Origin: Candidatus Uhrbacteria bacterium
GTDB taxonomy: Bacteria > Patescibacteriota > Patescibacteriia > 2-12-FULL-60-25
Assembly (NCBI GenBank): GCA_014728435.1
Contig: WJLP01000014.1
Span: 1 to 6,449, forward strand
Reading direction: 5' to 3'
DNA: 6,449 nucleotides
Part shown: positions 1-5,711 of the stretch, piece by piece
Layout: each line of letters opens with the position of its first letter
Position numbering within the stretch: the first letter of the stretch is position 1
The notes under the pieces: generated by a model
What the model saw: the letters and a program-made list of their open reading frames with translations, nothing else
Told to the model about the DNA's origin: nothing
Databases searched by the model: none
Position numbers and translations under genes: made by a program

Positions 1-1275
1 ACCCGAAGTTAAACCATATTCAACCCTTGAATCCGCCGGACGGTTGGTATCCCAAACGATAATGGCGGAATTGTCGGTAATGTTTGTGCTGGTAACATTG
101 GCGATTTCCAAAGGCGGCCAGGGCAGGGTTGTAAAAGTGTAATCAACGGAGACGCTTGTGTTGCCGTATTGATCGGAGGATTGAACGCGGAAGTGATATG
201 TGGTGCTGGGAGTGAGGTTGGTTAGGTCTATGCCGTGCGAGAGGACAAGGGCGCTGTTGGATACGCTGTCGGTATAGGAACTGGTAAGGCCGTATTCTAC
301 CAGAGAATCCGCAGCTTCATCCGTATCCCAGATAACGCGCGCCGTGGTTTGGGTGATGTTGATGACTTGAGGATTGATGATTGTGGGCGGGGTTGTATCT
401 TGACTTGGTCCGCCGCCGCCTTGAGATGTGACGGTAAGAGGAAGTTGGTTGGAGGTGATGGCCGGAATTGGGTTGTGAACCGTGATTTGGCGAGTACCTT
501 GGGCGTTAATGTCGGAAGCCAGAATGGTGGCCAGGACTTCGGTGGAGCTGACAAAGACCGTGGGGCGCGTGTTGCCGTCAAGTTGAGTTATTGTGCTGGA
601 AACAAAGCCCGAACCGGTAATAATCATGGTAAAGCCACCGGTACCTTCGACAACAGAGGAGGGATTTAGGTTGGTTATTTGCAATGAAGGGCCAACTTGG
701 CCGGAAACCGACACGGAATTGCTGTTCATGATGGCTTGCGCTAAAAGAGCCATGTCGCCAAAGCCGCCGCCGATGGTTATGGAGTAACTGCCCGCGGTTG
801 CGGGGTTTGTGAGGCTGGCATCACCGCCCGCGGCATTGGTGCCGATGCGAACCGTGATGTAATTACCGGCAGGAATGGACCCGGGCGCCGAGTTTGAAGG
901 TGGTGTTAAGGTAAGTACTCCACCGGAGAAAGCCGCGCCCCATGTGTTTACGGCGGGCAAAGCGGCCACGGAGGTTGTGTTTTCCAGGCCGGTTGCAGGA
1001 CCATAGAAGATATCGATGTCTGTGTGATCGGTGAGGCCGACGGTCCAAGATGATAGATCGATGGTGATTGTGTCGGTGGGCGAATCGATGCCGCTTGGAG
1101 TTTGGAATTTATAAGTATGATTGGCGGCCGTGGAAATCGTGTGATCGGATAAAGAGACTTGTGCGGAAGGTATTTGGCCACCATTGGCAAAATCGGAAAA
1201 AACACTAAAAGCCATCACTAAAATCAAACTGATGGAAGAAAAATAGCGTAAGTGCTTTTTGAGCCGATGTATCAT
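1..1275 (-). CDS. Secreted TIG and fibronectin type III domain surface protein (C-terminus beyond window)
   Basis: Open reading frame with no stop from the ATG at 1275 to the left edge, giving 425 residues of a longer protein. A Sec signal peptide is clear: basic start (H3, R4, K6, K7, R10) and a hydrophobic core at about 13-26. Residues 34-195 form a Gly/Thr/Ser-rich beta domain that I do not recognise by name. Residues 197-283 look like a TIG/IPT immunoglobulin-like domain (start LQITNLNPSS, core ITGSGF, end LPLTV). After a Gly-rich linker and DTTPP, residues 296-383 are a fibronectin III domain, and a second begins near 389. Both Fn3 copies carry the pattern VIWDT or IVWDT, then ADS, then VEYGLTS. 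Such multi-domain exported proteins usually serve adhesion or surface display, which is inference here. It has its own extended -10 element and follows the terminator of the DUF916-like gene. No Shine-Dalgarno is visible before the ATG; the start was chosen because it gives a complete signal peptide. Confidence 0.88.
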   Translation of the reverse strand, partial: MIHRLKKHLRYFSSISLILVMAFSVFSDFANGGQIPSAQVSLSDHTISTAANHTYKFQTPSGIDSPTDTITIDLSSWTVGLTDHTDIDIFYGPATGLENTTSVAALPAVNTWGAAFSGGVLTLTPPSNSAPGSIPAGNYITVRIGTNAAGGDASLTNPATAGSYSITIGGGFGDMALLAQAIMNSNSVSVSGQVGPSLQITNLNPSSVVEGTGGFTMIITGSGFVSSTITQLDGNTRPTVFVSSTEVLATILASDINAQGTRQITVHNPIPAITSNQLPLTVTSQGGGGPSQDTTPPTIINPQVINITQTTARVIWDTDEAADSLVEYGLTSSYTDSVSNSALVLSHGIDLTNLTPSTTYHFRVQSSDQYGNTSVSVDYTFTTLPWPPLEIANVTSTNITDNSAIIVWDTNRPADSRVEYGLTSG

Positions 1276-1301
1276 TTTATTTGAGCTGTACTTACTTTAA
1301 T

Positions 1302-1310
1302 ATTATACCA
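1302..1310 (-). promoter_or_regulatory. Extended -10 promoter for the TIG/Fn3 gene
   Basis: On the minus strand this reads TGGTATAAT, a perfect TATAAT hexamer with the TGn extension. It lies 26 bases before the ATG at 1275, leaving a leader of about 20 bases. The -35 position 17 bases upstream (TTTCCC) is poor, which is usual for extended -10 promoters. It lies just after the preceding gene's terminator, which supports an independent transcription unit. Confidence 0.6.
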
Positions 1311-1405
1311 TACACATTGAATACGGGAAACGGACTTTAACGCGCCAGATGTCACTGAACAGGGCACCGCTCGCCTTTCTCGGCGGACCAAGATACTTAG
1401 TCTGA

Positions 1406-1434
1406 TAAAAAGAACGGATATATGATCCGTTCTT
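1406..1434 (-). terminator. Intrinsic terminator of the DUF916-like gene
   Basis: A perfect 10-bp stem pairs AAGAACGGAT (minus strand, 1434-1425) with ATCCGTTCTT (1419-1410) around a 5-base loop. The 3' arm ends in TT and runs into TTTTA, giving the U-tract. It starts about 20 bases after the TAA of the DUF916-like gene. This is one of the clearest signals in the window. Confidence 0.88.
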
Positions 1435-1452
1435 GTGACAGTTACCGATATG

Positions 1453-2442
1453 TTACTTCTTTTTGTTAGATTTCTTGATAGCCGAGGATACAATGGCTTT
1501 ATTATAGATCTTCATAACGATGAACAACGTGATTAAAAACACAGCCAGAATAAGTATCATGCGCCAAGGGATAACCCAAAATGAGGTTTCAACAGGCTCC
1601 AAGTTTTTGTTTTCGGTGCCGTATTTGACGTTAACCGCGGCGGTGTAGCGGCCGAGGCCGAAGTTATTCCATTCATTGATCAAACCGGCCGTAAAACCGC
1701 CCTGGGCCAGTTCATTGGTTTTTGCCCACCAGGTGTTTATACGACGAATGCTGTTGGGTAGAACTGCAGAATTTCTGGGGTTTGCGGGTACTCGGGCAAC
1801 GATACTGCCCCACATATTACGTATCTCCATAGTACCTTTAGGTCTGAAATGCACATTGCCCTCATTACGTAAACGCAAGCTGAAATTGGCAGGCAGGTGA
1901 CTGAAGATTTTTTGATTTGTATCGAATGATTCAACAGTTGCATTTTCAAAAATATCGCCGGCGATTCTTATAAGAAACAGGATGCCCGTATTGGATGACA
2001 AGCTAGCTCCCGATTCTTCGCTCTCAAGATCGGGTGGATCCAATGAAACGAATAACGCGCCGTAATGACCGCCGGGTTCGGCATTGGGGGGAACAGTGAT
2101 TGTATATTCAATCTCTTCAGTACTTTTAGCATCAATTACATAAGAAGTATTATTAATATCAAACCATTGAGAAAAATTGGTAATATCATCCTCGGGTTCG
2201 ATATATTGCTGCCTACCTTCCTCGCCTACGGGTACAAATTTTTGGGCAAAAACATAGTGCCTAGCCGAATCTTCTTGCGTATTTGTTACCCTGATTTTAC
2301 CGGTGGCGCTCATGCCCGGTGCAAGTTCGTGTTCGATGACCACGGGGGAGACGGCAAATGCCAAAGCTTGCTTTGTGGCTATGCCGAATATTAAAACCGA
2401 AAAGGCTAGCAGAAAAAAAGTATAGATGATCTTTTTATACAT
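1453..2442 (-). CDS. DUF916/WxLIP-like membrane-anchored surface protein
   Basis: A 329-residue exported protein. The N-terminus is a Sec signal peptide (MYKK start, hydrophobic core to about 22, likely cleavage after KQALA). Residues about 30-165 match the DUF916 (WxL-interacting protein) pattern: SPVVIEHELAPG followed by IRVTN, then a segment ending in FSQWF, and the PPNAEPGGHYGALFVSL signature. Residues about 168-285 form a second beta domain (LRLRNEGNVHFRPKGTMEI) in the place held by DUF3324 in Firmicutes WxLIPs. A transmembrane helix at about 294-313 is followed by a lysine-rich tail (KKSNKKK), so the protein should be anchored with its bulk outside. In Firmicutes, WxLIPs tether WxL proteins to peptidoglycan and to each other; the same role here is inference. 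A strong terminator follows it. No Shine-Dalgarno is seen; a TATAAA box sits only 8 bases before the ATG. Assignment to the DUF916 family rests on motifs read by eye. Confidence 0.87.
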   Translation of the reverse strand: MYKKIIYTFFLLAFSVLIFGIATKQALAFAVSPVVIEHELAPGMSATGKIRVTNTQEDSARHYVFAQKFVPVGEEGRQQYIEPEDDITNFSQWFDINNTSYVIDAKSTEEIEYTITVPPNAEPGGHYGALFVSLDPPDLESEESGASLSSNTGILFLIRIAGDIFENATVESFDTNQKIFSHLPANFSLRLRNEGNVHFRPKGTMEIRNMWGSIVARVPANPRNSAVLPNSIRRINTWWAKTNELAQGGFTAGLINEWNNFGLGRYTAAVNVKYGTENKNLEPVETSFWVIPWRMILILAVFLITLFIVMKIYNKAIVSSAIKKSNKKK

Positions 2443-2450
2443 ATTTAAAT

Positions 2451-2456
2451 TTTATA
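2451..2456 (-). promoter_or_regulatory. Possible -10 box for the DUF916-like gene, leaderless spacing
   Basis: The minus strand reads TATAAA, ending 8 bases before the ATG at 2442. If used, transcription would begin at or next to the start codon. The surrounding sequence is very A/T rich and contains the palindrome AATTTTATAAAATT, so chance occurrence is quite possible. No convincing -35 was found. Confidence 0.3.
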
Positions 2457-2461
2457 AAATT

Positions 2462-2512
2462 AAAAACGCGGCTATATATTAACTCCAAAGCACAATTTTA
2501 GGAAGAGCCGCG
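2462..2512 (-). terminator. Candidate terminator after the 363-aa gene
   Basis: On the minus strand, CGCGGCT (2512-2506) pairs perfectly with AGCCGCG (2473-2467), and the second arm runs directly into TTTTTAATTTT. The GC-rich stem plus U-tract is the layout of an intrinsic terminator. The 32-base loop is unusually long, which lowers confidence. It lies 60-110 bases after the TAA of the 363-aa gene and just before the DUF916-like gene. Confidence 0.5.
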
Positions 2513-2529
2513 CCATGAGCTGTATTATT

Positions 2530-2556
2530 CCACCCCCCATGCGAGATGAGGGGTGG
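2530..2556 (-). repeat. GC-rich hairpin just after the 363-aa gene
   Basis: CCACCCC (minus strand, 2556-2550) pairs with GGGGTGG (2536-2530), with a 13-base loop. No T-run follows on either strand, so it is not a standard terminator on its own. It lies 15 bases after the stop codon and could protect the mRNA 3' end or act together with the terminator-like stem that follows. Confidence 0.5.
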
Positions 2557-2571
2557 TAAATATCGCTCACT

Positions 2572-3663
2572 TTAGAAAGAGGGAGAGATGTAATATTTGA
2601 CTTCTTGTTGGTAGTAACCCACAAGCGTAGTGGCATCAATCGCCGCACGATGAGTGATTTTGGCAGTGGAGTCGGTTGATGTGCCCCAGAAACCACTATC
2701 ATAGCTAACCATGACCGGTGTTGTGTTCGTCGGAACCGGGGTATCGTCAGCGGCAAAATCACCTACATCAGTCATCGGTTGGTCAAAGTTGCCTGTGCCG
2801 GCATCTCTACCACCAGTTGTAGCTTCATCTACCGCTATACCATACGCTTCGGTGCCGGCTGTAACCAACACGTCGTTTACAACCGGAGTAATGGTGGCAT
2901 GACCACCCTTGTTTAGCTCACCATCAGAACTGACACTGATTTGAAAGCCGTTTGAAGCGTTGGTTGTGACTCTTAAGCGATATTCACATTCATTAACATC
3001 GGCAATGTTAAGAGTACCAAGGTGGCAAGTGTGCTCTTCTACGGTAACATCGGTGCTGGACACAATGGCAAATTCGAGTGTTGCCTGCACAGTGGCATCG
3101 ACATACATTACGTCATTACCACCGTTTACATAATACTCTACAGCGCCATAATCCGTGCCCGTTGCCTCGCTTGTCATGACGGCTAAAGAAAAGTTGGCTT
3201 TATACATTTCACCACCATCGGTTACCGGTACCCTGACACAACCACCAACCCGATCGCCATTTGCTACAGGTTCAGAAAAAGTTAGCGAAGCTTGGGAAGG
3301 GCTGACATTGGCATTATTCCAGTGAGCGCTGTATCCGCCAACCGAGGATGTTGCACAAGGAGAGCTTACCTGCAAGTTAGTTGATGAGCCATGTTGAGGG
3401 AAGCCGGTGGTTGATGTGGTGTCGCTCCAAGTAACAGTGAAGGTGGCTTGGGTACCGGATGCATAACCATCACCACCGCCATCAACATCCCAGTAAGCGT
3501 ACACGGGAATATAATCTCCATCCAAGTGGGAGGACTCCAGTTCACCGTTGGGATGAAGCGAACCGCGCGAGAGCTCAATCGCGCCTGCGTTTACAGGTAG
3601 CATGGCCGCGCACATACCGAATAATGCCACGAAGGAAAATATTTTTATATAATATTTGTTCAT
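2572..3663 (-). CDS. Secreted beta-sandwich protein with a WxL-like C-terminal module (363 aa)
   Basis: Not recognised as a named protein. The signal peptide is MNKYYIK followed by a hydrophobic core to about 23, with a probable signal peptidase I site near NAGA (25-28); FGMC is not a lipobox. Residues about 30-190 form an N-terminal beta domain with Gly/Thr/Ser-rich strands and a likely disulfide pair, C103 and C142. Residues 192-363 are the module shared with the next upstream gene product: ATLEF (194-198), TNASNGF (234-240), VTAGTEAYG (267-275) and a final strand YYQQEVKYYISPSF reaching the last residue. C213 and C226 flank CHLGTLNIADVNEC and may form a second disulfide. There is no membrane helix or sortase motif, so it is probably released or held by a partner; the DUF916-like protein encoded next is the obvious candidate (inference). 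Chosen start: the only ATG that gives a full signal peptide; no Shine-Dalgarno. Confidence 0.87.
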   Translation of the reverse strand: MNKYYIKIFSFVALFGMCAAMLPVNAGAIELSRGSLHPNGELESSHLDGDYIPVYAYWDVDGGGDGYASGTQATFTVTWSDTTSTTGFPQHGSSTNLQVSSPCATSSVGGYSAHWNNANVSPSQASLTFSEPVANGDRVGGCVRVPVTDGGEMYKANFSLAVMTSEATGTDYGAVEYYVNGGNDVMYVDATVQATLEFAIVSSTDVTVEEHTCHLGTLNIADVNECEYRLRVTTNASNGFQISVSSDGELNKGGHATITPVVNDVLVTAGTEAYGIAVDEATTGGRDAGTGNFDQPMTDVGDFAADDTPVPTNTTPVMVSYDSGFWGTSTDSTAKITHRAAIDATTLVGYYQQEVKYYISPSF

Positions 3664-3703
3664 AAAGAATTTTGTTTATTTTTTGAACTTTTTGTTCAAG
3701 AAG

Positions 3704-3798
3704 AATCGAAGCAGTTGCAAGCCATGAGCAAATGCAAAATTTATATATCCATGTTTTCCCCCCTCATGGTGAAAAACACATCGATATACGCTTCGATT
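3704..3798 (-). repeat. Nested long-range inverted repeat in the leader of the 363-aa gene
   Basis: On the minus strand the outer arm AATCGAAGC (3798-3790) pairs with GCTTCGATT (3712-3704). Inside it CCATGAG (3769-3763) pairs with CTCATGG (3728-3722). Both are perfect. The nesting, with single-stranded joints of 20 and 9 bases and a 34-base apical part carrying a GGGGGG run, resembles a folded regulatory RNA. The outer arm overlaps the 3795-3811 palindrome, so two folds could compete. Confidence 0.5.
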
Positions 3799-3905
3799 TA
3801 AAATTTAAATCTGTTCCCAATACCAAAAAGATATTTGGGTATTTCGACCTTTCAAGGAACCATGGTTATCCAGTCCTGTCATCCGGATAAGCATTGATCC
3901 TTGAT

Positions 3906-3949
3906 GATTCACTTTCAGCAGTTACGTGCCGTTTATGCACAAGTGAATC
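3906..3949 (-). repeat. Two-part stem after the 306-aa gene
   Basis: On the minus strand GATTCACTT (3949-3941) is stacked directly on GTGC (3940-3937), a 7-base loop, GCAC (3929-3926), an 11-base bulge, then AAGTGAATC (3914-3906). That makes 13 perfect base pairs interrupted by one bulge. No T-run follows, so it is not a simple terminator. It begins 37 bases past the stop of the 306-aa gene. Confidence 0.55.
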
Positions 3950-3986
3950 TGACTTGAAGGTATTGTACACCAAATATGAACAAAAG

Positions 3987-4907
3987 TTAAAAGTTGGCTG
4001 TTAATAAGTATCTGACGGATTGTTGATAATTACCCGCATTGGTAAGTGAATCAACACTAAGTTTATAAATCATACTGACACGATCGGCTTCGGCTATAGT
4101 ATCGCTTTTTTGAATATCCCTATAATTTGTGTTCATGGGAAAGTCAAAGCCGGTACTGGTTGCGGTTAGGCCGTGTACACTGGCGCCGTATTCTTCTTCG
4201 CCCGCAGTAACGGACCCATCGGCAACATAATCAATAACATCAACGACTCCGGACTTTAAGCTGTCGTGAGCTTGAACTTGCAATGTATAACCATTGGTTG
4301 CATTGGTACTGACTTCGGCCATAACGATACCAGCTGTTCCGGATTGCGTAACCAAGCCAAGGCCAACCGAATAACTATTCATGAGGTACACATAGTCATC
4401 TCCTCCGGCGGGCGAGGCGCTGATTGAACCGGTTTGCCCATCCCACTTATCTACGGTGATTACATTAGAGGCGATAGAGACTATCTTGCCCACAACGGCA
4501 ATTAAATTCAGGCCTTGATTTTCTACTACCCCGATGCGACTGCCCGTGGCGAAAGGCGATTCATCCGCCACAGTTACGGTGTTGCCCGCGATTGAAAGAG
4601 CGGTGTACTCGGTTTGCGATGATTCGTTTTGCGCGCCCAAGATAAATTCCAGCGTGGGTTGAAATGGTTCTTCGTCGGTTTGACGGTAGCCGGCGTGGAG
4701 CATGTAGTTTGAACTGTCGCCGTAGCCGGTCCCCTGTTCTCCTACGGTATCGCTTAACTGAAAATTTGTTGATGAGCTAAAATCGGTGCCGCCGCTAGTG
4801 ATGGCATCAAAATTGATTTCATAGTTTGCGCTTGTCATTGCCGCGCTCACTCCGTTGGTGATTGAGAAAATGATTAGCATTATAACTCCAAGATACGCTC
4901 GTAACAT
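3987..4907 (-). CDS. Secreted SxNY-repeat protein with a WxL-like C-terminal module (306 aa)
   Basis: Not recognised as a named protein. The signal peptide has R3 and a hydrophobic core at about 6-16, with cleavage near VSA-A (20-23). Three short repeats follow at about 20-residue spacing: SANYEI (26-31), STNFQL (46-51) and SSNYML (65-70), ending in HAGYRQ. The C-terminal module starts at TLEF (85-88), continues with STNATNGYTLQVQ (200-212) and VTAGEEEYG (233-241), and ends with NYQQSVRYLLTANF at the C-terminus. It is the same module as in the 363-aa protein, but here residues about 100-172 are inserted. The insert has two similar halves (AGNTVTVADESPFATGSRI and ASNVITVDKWDG). There is no membrane segment after the signal, no sortase motif and no cysteine. 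Its start has an extended -10 box 11 bases upstream. ATG codon 10 (4880) has a better ribosome binding site but would lose the arginine of the signal peptide, so codon 1 is preferred. Confidence 0.85.
   Translation of the reverse strand: MLRAYLGVIMLIIFSITNGVSAAMTSANYEINFDAITSGGTDFSSSTNFQLSDTVGEQGTGYGDSSNYMLHAGYRQTDEEPFQPTLEFILGAQNESSQTEYTALSIAGNTVTVADESPFATGSRIGVVENQGLNLIAVVGKIVSIASNVITVDKWDGQTGSISASPAGGDDYVYLMNSYSVGLGLVTQSGTAGIVMAEVSTNATNGYTLQVQAHDSLKSGVVDVIDYVADGSVTAGEEEYGASVHGLTATSTGFDFPMNTNYRDIQKSDTIAEADRVSMIYKLSVDSLTNAGNYQQSVRYLLTANF
4886..4889 (-). promoter_or_regulatory. GGAG ribosome binding site for an alternative internal start
   Basis: GGAG lies 5 bases before the ATG at 4880 (codon 10 of the 306-aa gene). 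It is the only well-placed Shine-Dalgarno-like sequence before an in-frame ATG in the four exported-protein genes. A start there gives a signal peptide with no basic residue, which argues against it. It could be chance, since the bases encode Leu-Gly. Confidence 0.3.
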
Positions 4908-4918
4908 AAAGTACGATT

Positions 4919-4927
4919 ATTATAACA
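4919..4927 (-). promoter_or_regulatory. Extended -10 promoter for the 306-aa gene
   Basis: The minus strand reads TGTTATAAT, a perfect TATAAT with the TGn extension. It ends 11 bases before the ATG at 4907, so the mRNA leader would be only about 4-5 bases. The -35 region at a 17-base spacing (AATAGT) is weak. Confidence 0.6.
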
Positions 4928-4988
4928 CAAACACACAGATGACTATTAAGGATACAAAAAAGCAATTCCAAAGACGCGAGGATTTCAA

Positions 4989-5036
4989 CAAATATCAACT
5001 ATCAAATCCCGGACAGATGTTTGAGTTTGATATTTG
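4989..5036. repeat. 10-bp inverted repeat between the NYN gene and the 306-aa gene
   Basis: CAAATATCAA at 4989-4998 and its exact complement TTGATATTTG at 5027-5036 are separated by 28 bases. A direct repeat TTGAGTTT occurs at 5021-5028 and 5041-5048, exactly 20 bases apart. The whole 4908-5142 gap holds no convincing gene. The repeats sit upstream of the 306-aa promoter and could be protein binding sites or chance in A/T-rich DNA. Confidence 0.35.
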
Positions 5037-5142
5037 GAAATTGAGTTTTATTCCGCATTTATTTTCATGTATGTATCTCGTGGGATCTCGTGCGACTCGC
5101 AGAAAACGATGGTCGATTGGCGTGGATTTGTATCTTTGAAAT

Positions 5143-5688
5143 TTATTTAGAGGTTTTACGGGTAGTTCTGCGGGCGGGTGTTTTAGCTCCTGAACGGATA
5201 AGAAATTGCTGAGCGTCTTCGGATAAATCAAAAAAGATGTCACAAGCACCTTTTAGTTCGGAACTGGCGGATTGTGAAAAGGCGACCACTTCAACGATGA
5301 CACCGCGTGCTTGCAGGTATTCAACACAAGGGACAAAGTCGCCGTCTCCGGTGAGAAGGATGAGGACGTCGACTTTTTCGGCGAGTTTTACAGCGTCGAT
5401 GGTCATGCCCACATCCCAATCCGCCTTTTTCATACCGCTGGAGAATTCCAGCACGTCTTTGACGCGAAGCTCTATACCACCTTCAACGAGTGCTTCAAAA
5501 AAAGCCAATTCCTCGCCTGTTTTTGACTTAGCCACATAAGCGATAGCGCGGATAAGTTGGCGATCTTGAGTTGCGGCGCGGACTACATCCGGGAAGTTAA
5601 GTTTGGAATCATACAGATGCTTAGCCGAGTGGTACATGTTTTGAGCGTCGATGAGAACCGCGACGCGTTGAGCGGGACGTTTTATCAT
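5143..5688 (-). CDS. NYN domain protein (PIN-like putative ribonuclease, LabA/DUF88 type)
   Basis: A 181-residue cytoplasmic protein. Residues about 8-155 form a NYN domain, a PIN-like fold with metal-dependent nuclease ability in characterised members. The acidic active-site set is visible: D14 in VLIDAQN (with N17), D90/D92 and D98 in KKADWDVGMTIDA, and D115/D117 in LLTGDGDF. The last strand EVVAF (133-137) and the CDIFFDL segment (149-155) are typical of bacterial NYN proteins. The C-terminal tail from about 165 is rich in Arg, Lys and Thr and may contact RNA. The natural substrate is unknown; RNA is likely from the family. It lies downstream of rpsO in the same direction but beyond rpsO's terminator, with 198 bases between the genes, so it probably has its own promoter. 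No Shine-Dalgarno is seen. No clear terminator follows it. Confidence 0.9.
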   Translation of the reverse strand: MIKRPAQRVAVLIDAQNMYHSAKHLYDSKLNFPDVVRAATQDRQLIRAIAYVAKSKTGEELAFFEALVEGGIELRVKDVLEFSSGMKKADWDVGMTIDAVKLAEKVDVLILLTGDGDFVPCVEYLQARGVIVEVVAFSQSASSELKGACDIFFDLSEDAQQFLIRSGAKTPARRTTRKTSK

Positions 5689-5711
5689 AACTTTATATAC
5701 AATTAATAATT

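Larger units (their letters stand above)
3664..3986 (-). promoter_or_regulatory. 323-base gap rich in inverted repeats; probable structured leader or 3' UTR
   Basis: I find no convincing gene here. The gap holds many perfect inverted repeats: 3906-3914 with 3941-3949 (9 bp), enclosing 3926-3929 with 3937-3940 (4 bp); 3866-3871 with 3885-3890 (6 bp); the palindrome AACCATGGTT at 3858-3867; 3816-3822 with 3832-3839 (7 bp, one bulge), competing with 3819-3824 with 3838-3843; 3795-3802 with 3804-3811 (8 bp); 3704-3712 with 3790-3798 (9 bp), enclosing 3722-3728 with 3763-3769 (7 bp); and TTGAAC with GTTCAA at 3683-3699. The half near 3986 may be the 3' UTR of the 306-aa gene and the half near 3664 the leader of the 363-aa gene. 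No match to a riboswitch class I know was recognised. The only promoter-like element is a weak TATATA at 3742-3747. Confidence 0.5.

Noticed and set aside
235..669. Plus-strand ORF of 144 codons
   Set aside because: It lies antisense to the TIG/Fn3 gene, whose minus-strand frame has a signal peptide and recognisable domains. The plus translation has no recognisable domain.
1372..1385. CGCC-GGCG hairpin between the DUF916-like terminator and the TIG/Fn3 promoter
   Set aside because: The stem is only 4 bp and has no U-tract or promoter association.
3805..3894. Minus-strand ORF of 29 codons in the gap between the 306- and 363-aa genes
   Set aside because: It overlaps several of the inverted repeats, has no ribosome binding site and gives an unrecognised peptide. 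Two Trp codons near the end made me consider a leader peptide, but nothing else supports attenuation.
3664..3986. Known riboswitch, hammerhead ribozyme or tRNA in the gap
   Set aside because: I looked for the conserved cores of hammerhead (CTGATGA with GAAA), preQ1 and cyclic-di-GMP elements and for a tRNA cloverleaf, and found none. Only unclassified stems are supported.
5075..5092. Direct repeat ATCTCGTG twice at 10-base spacing
   Set aside because: Only two short copies, not placed near a promoter element; likely chance.
4855..5139. Plus-strand ORF (94 codons, or 66 from the ATG at 4939) filling the gap before the NYN gene
   Set aside because: The long form runs antisense through the 306-aa signal peptide and its promoter. 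There is no ribosome binding site and no recognised motif. The short form cannot be excluded but has no positive support.
4995..5249. Minus-strand ORF of 84 codons overlapping the end of the NYN gene
   Set aside because: It is out of frame with the NYN gene and overlaps its conserved C-terminal part; no domain or start signal.
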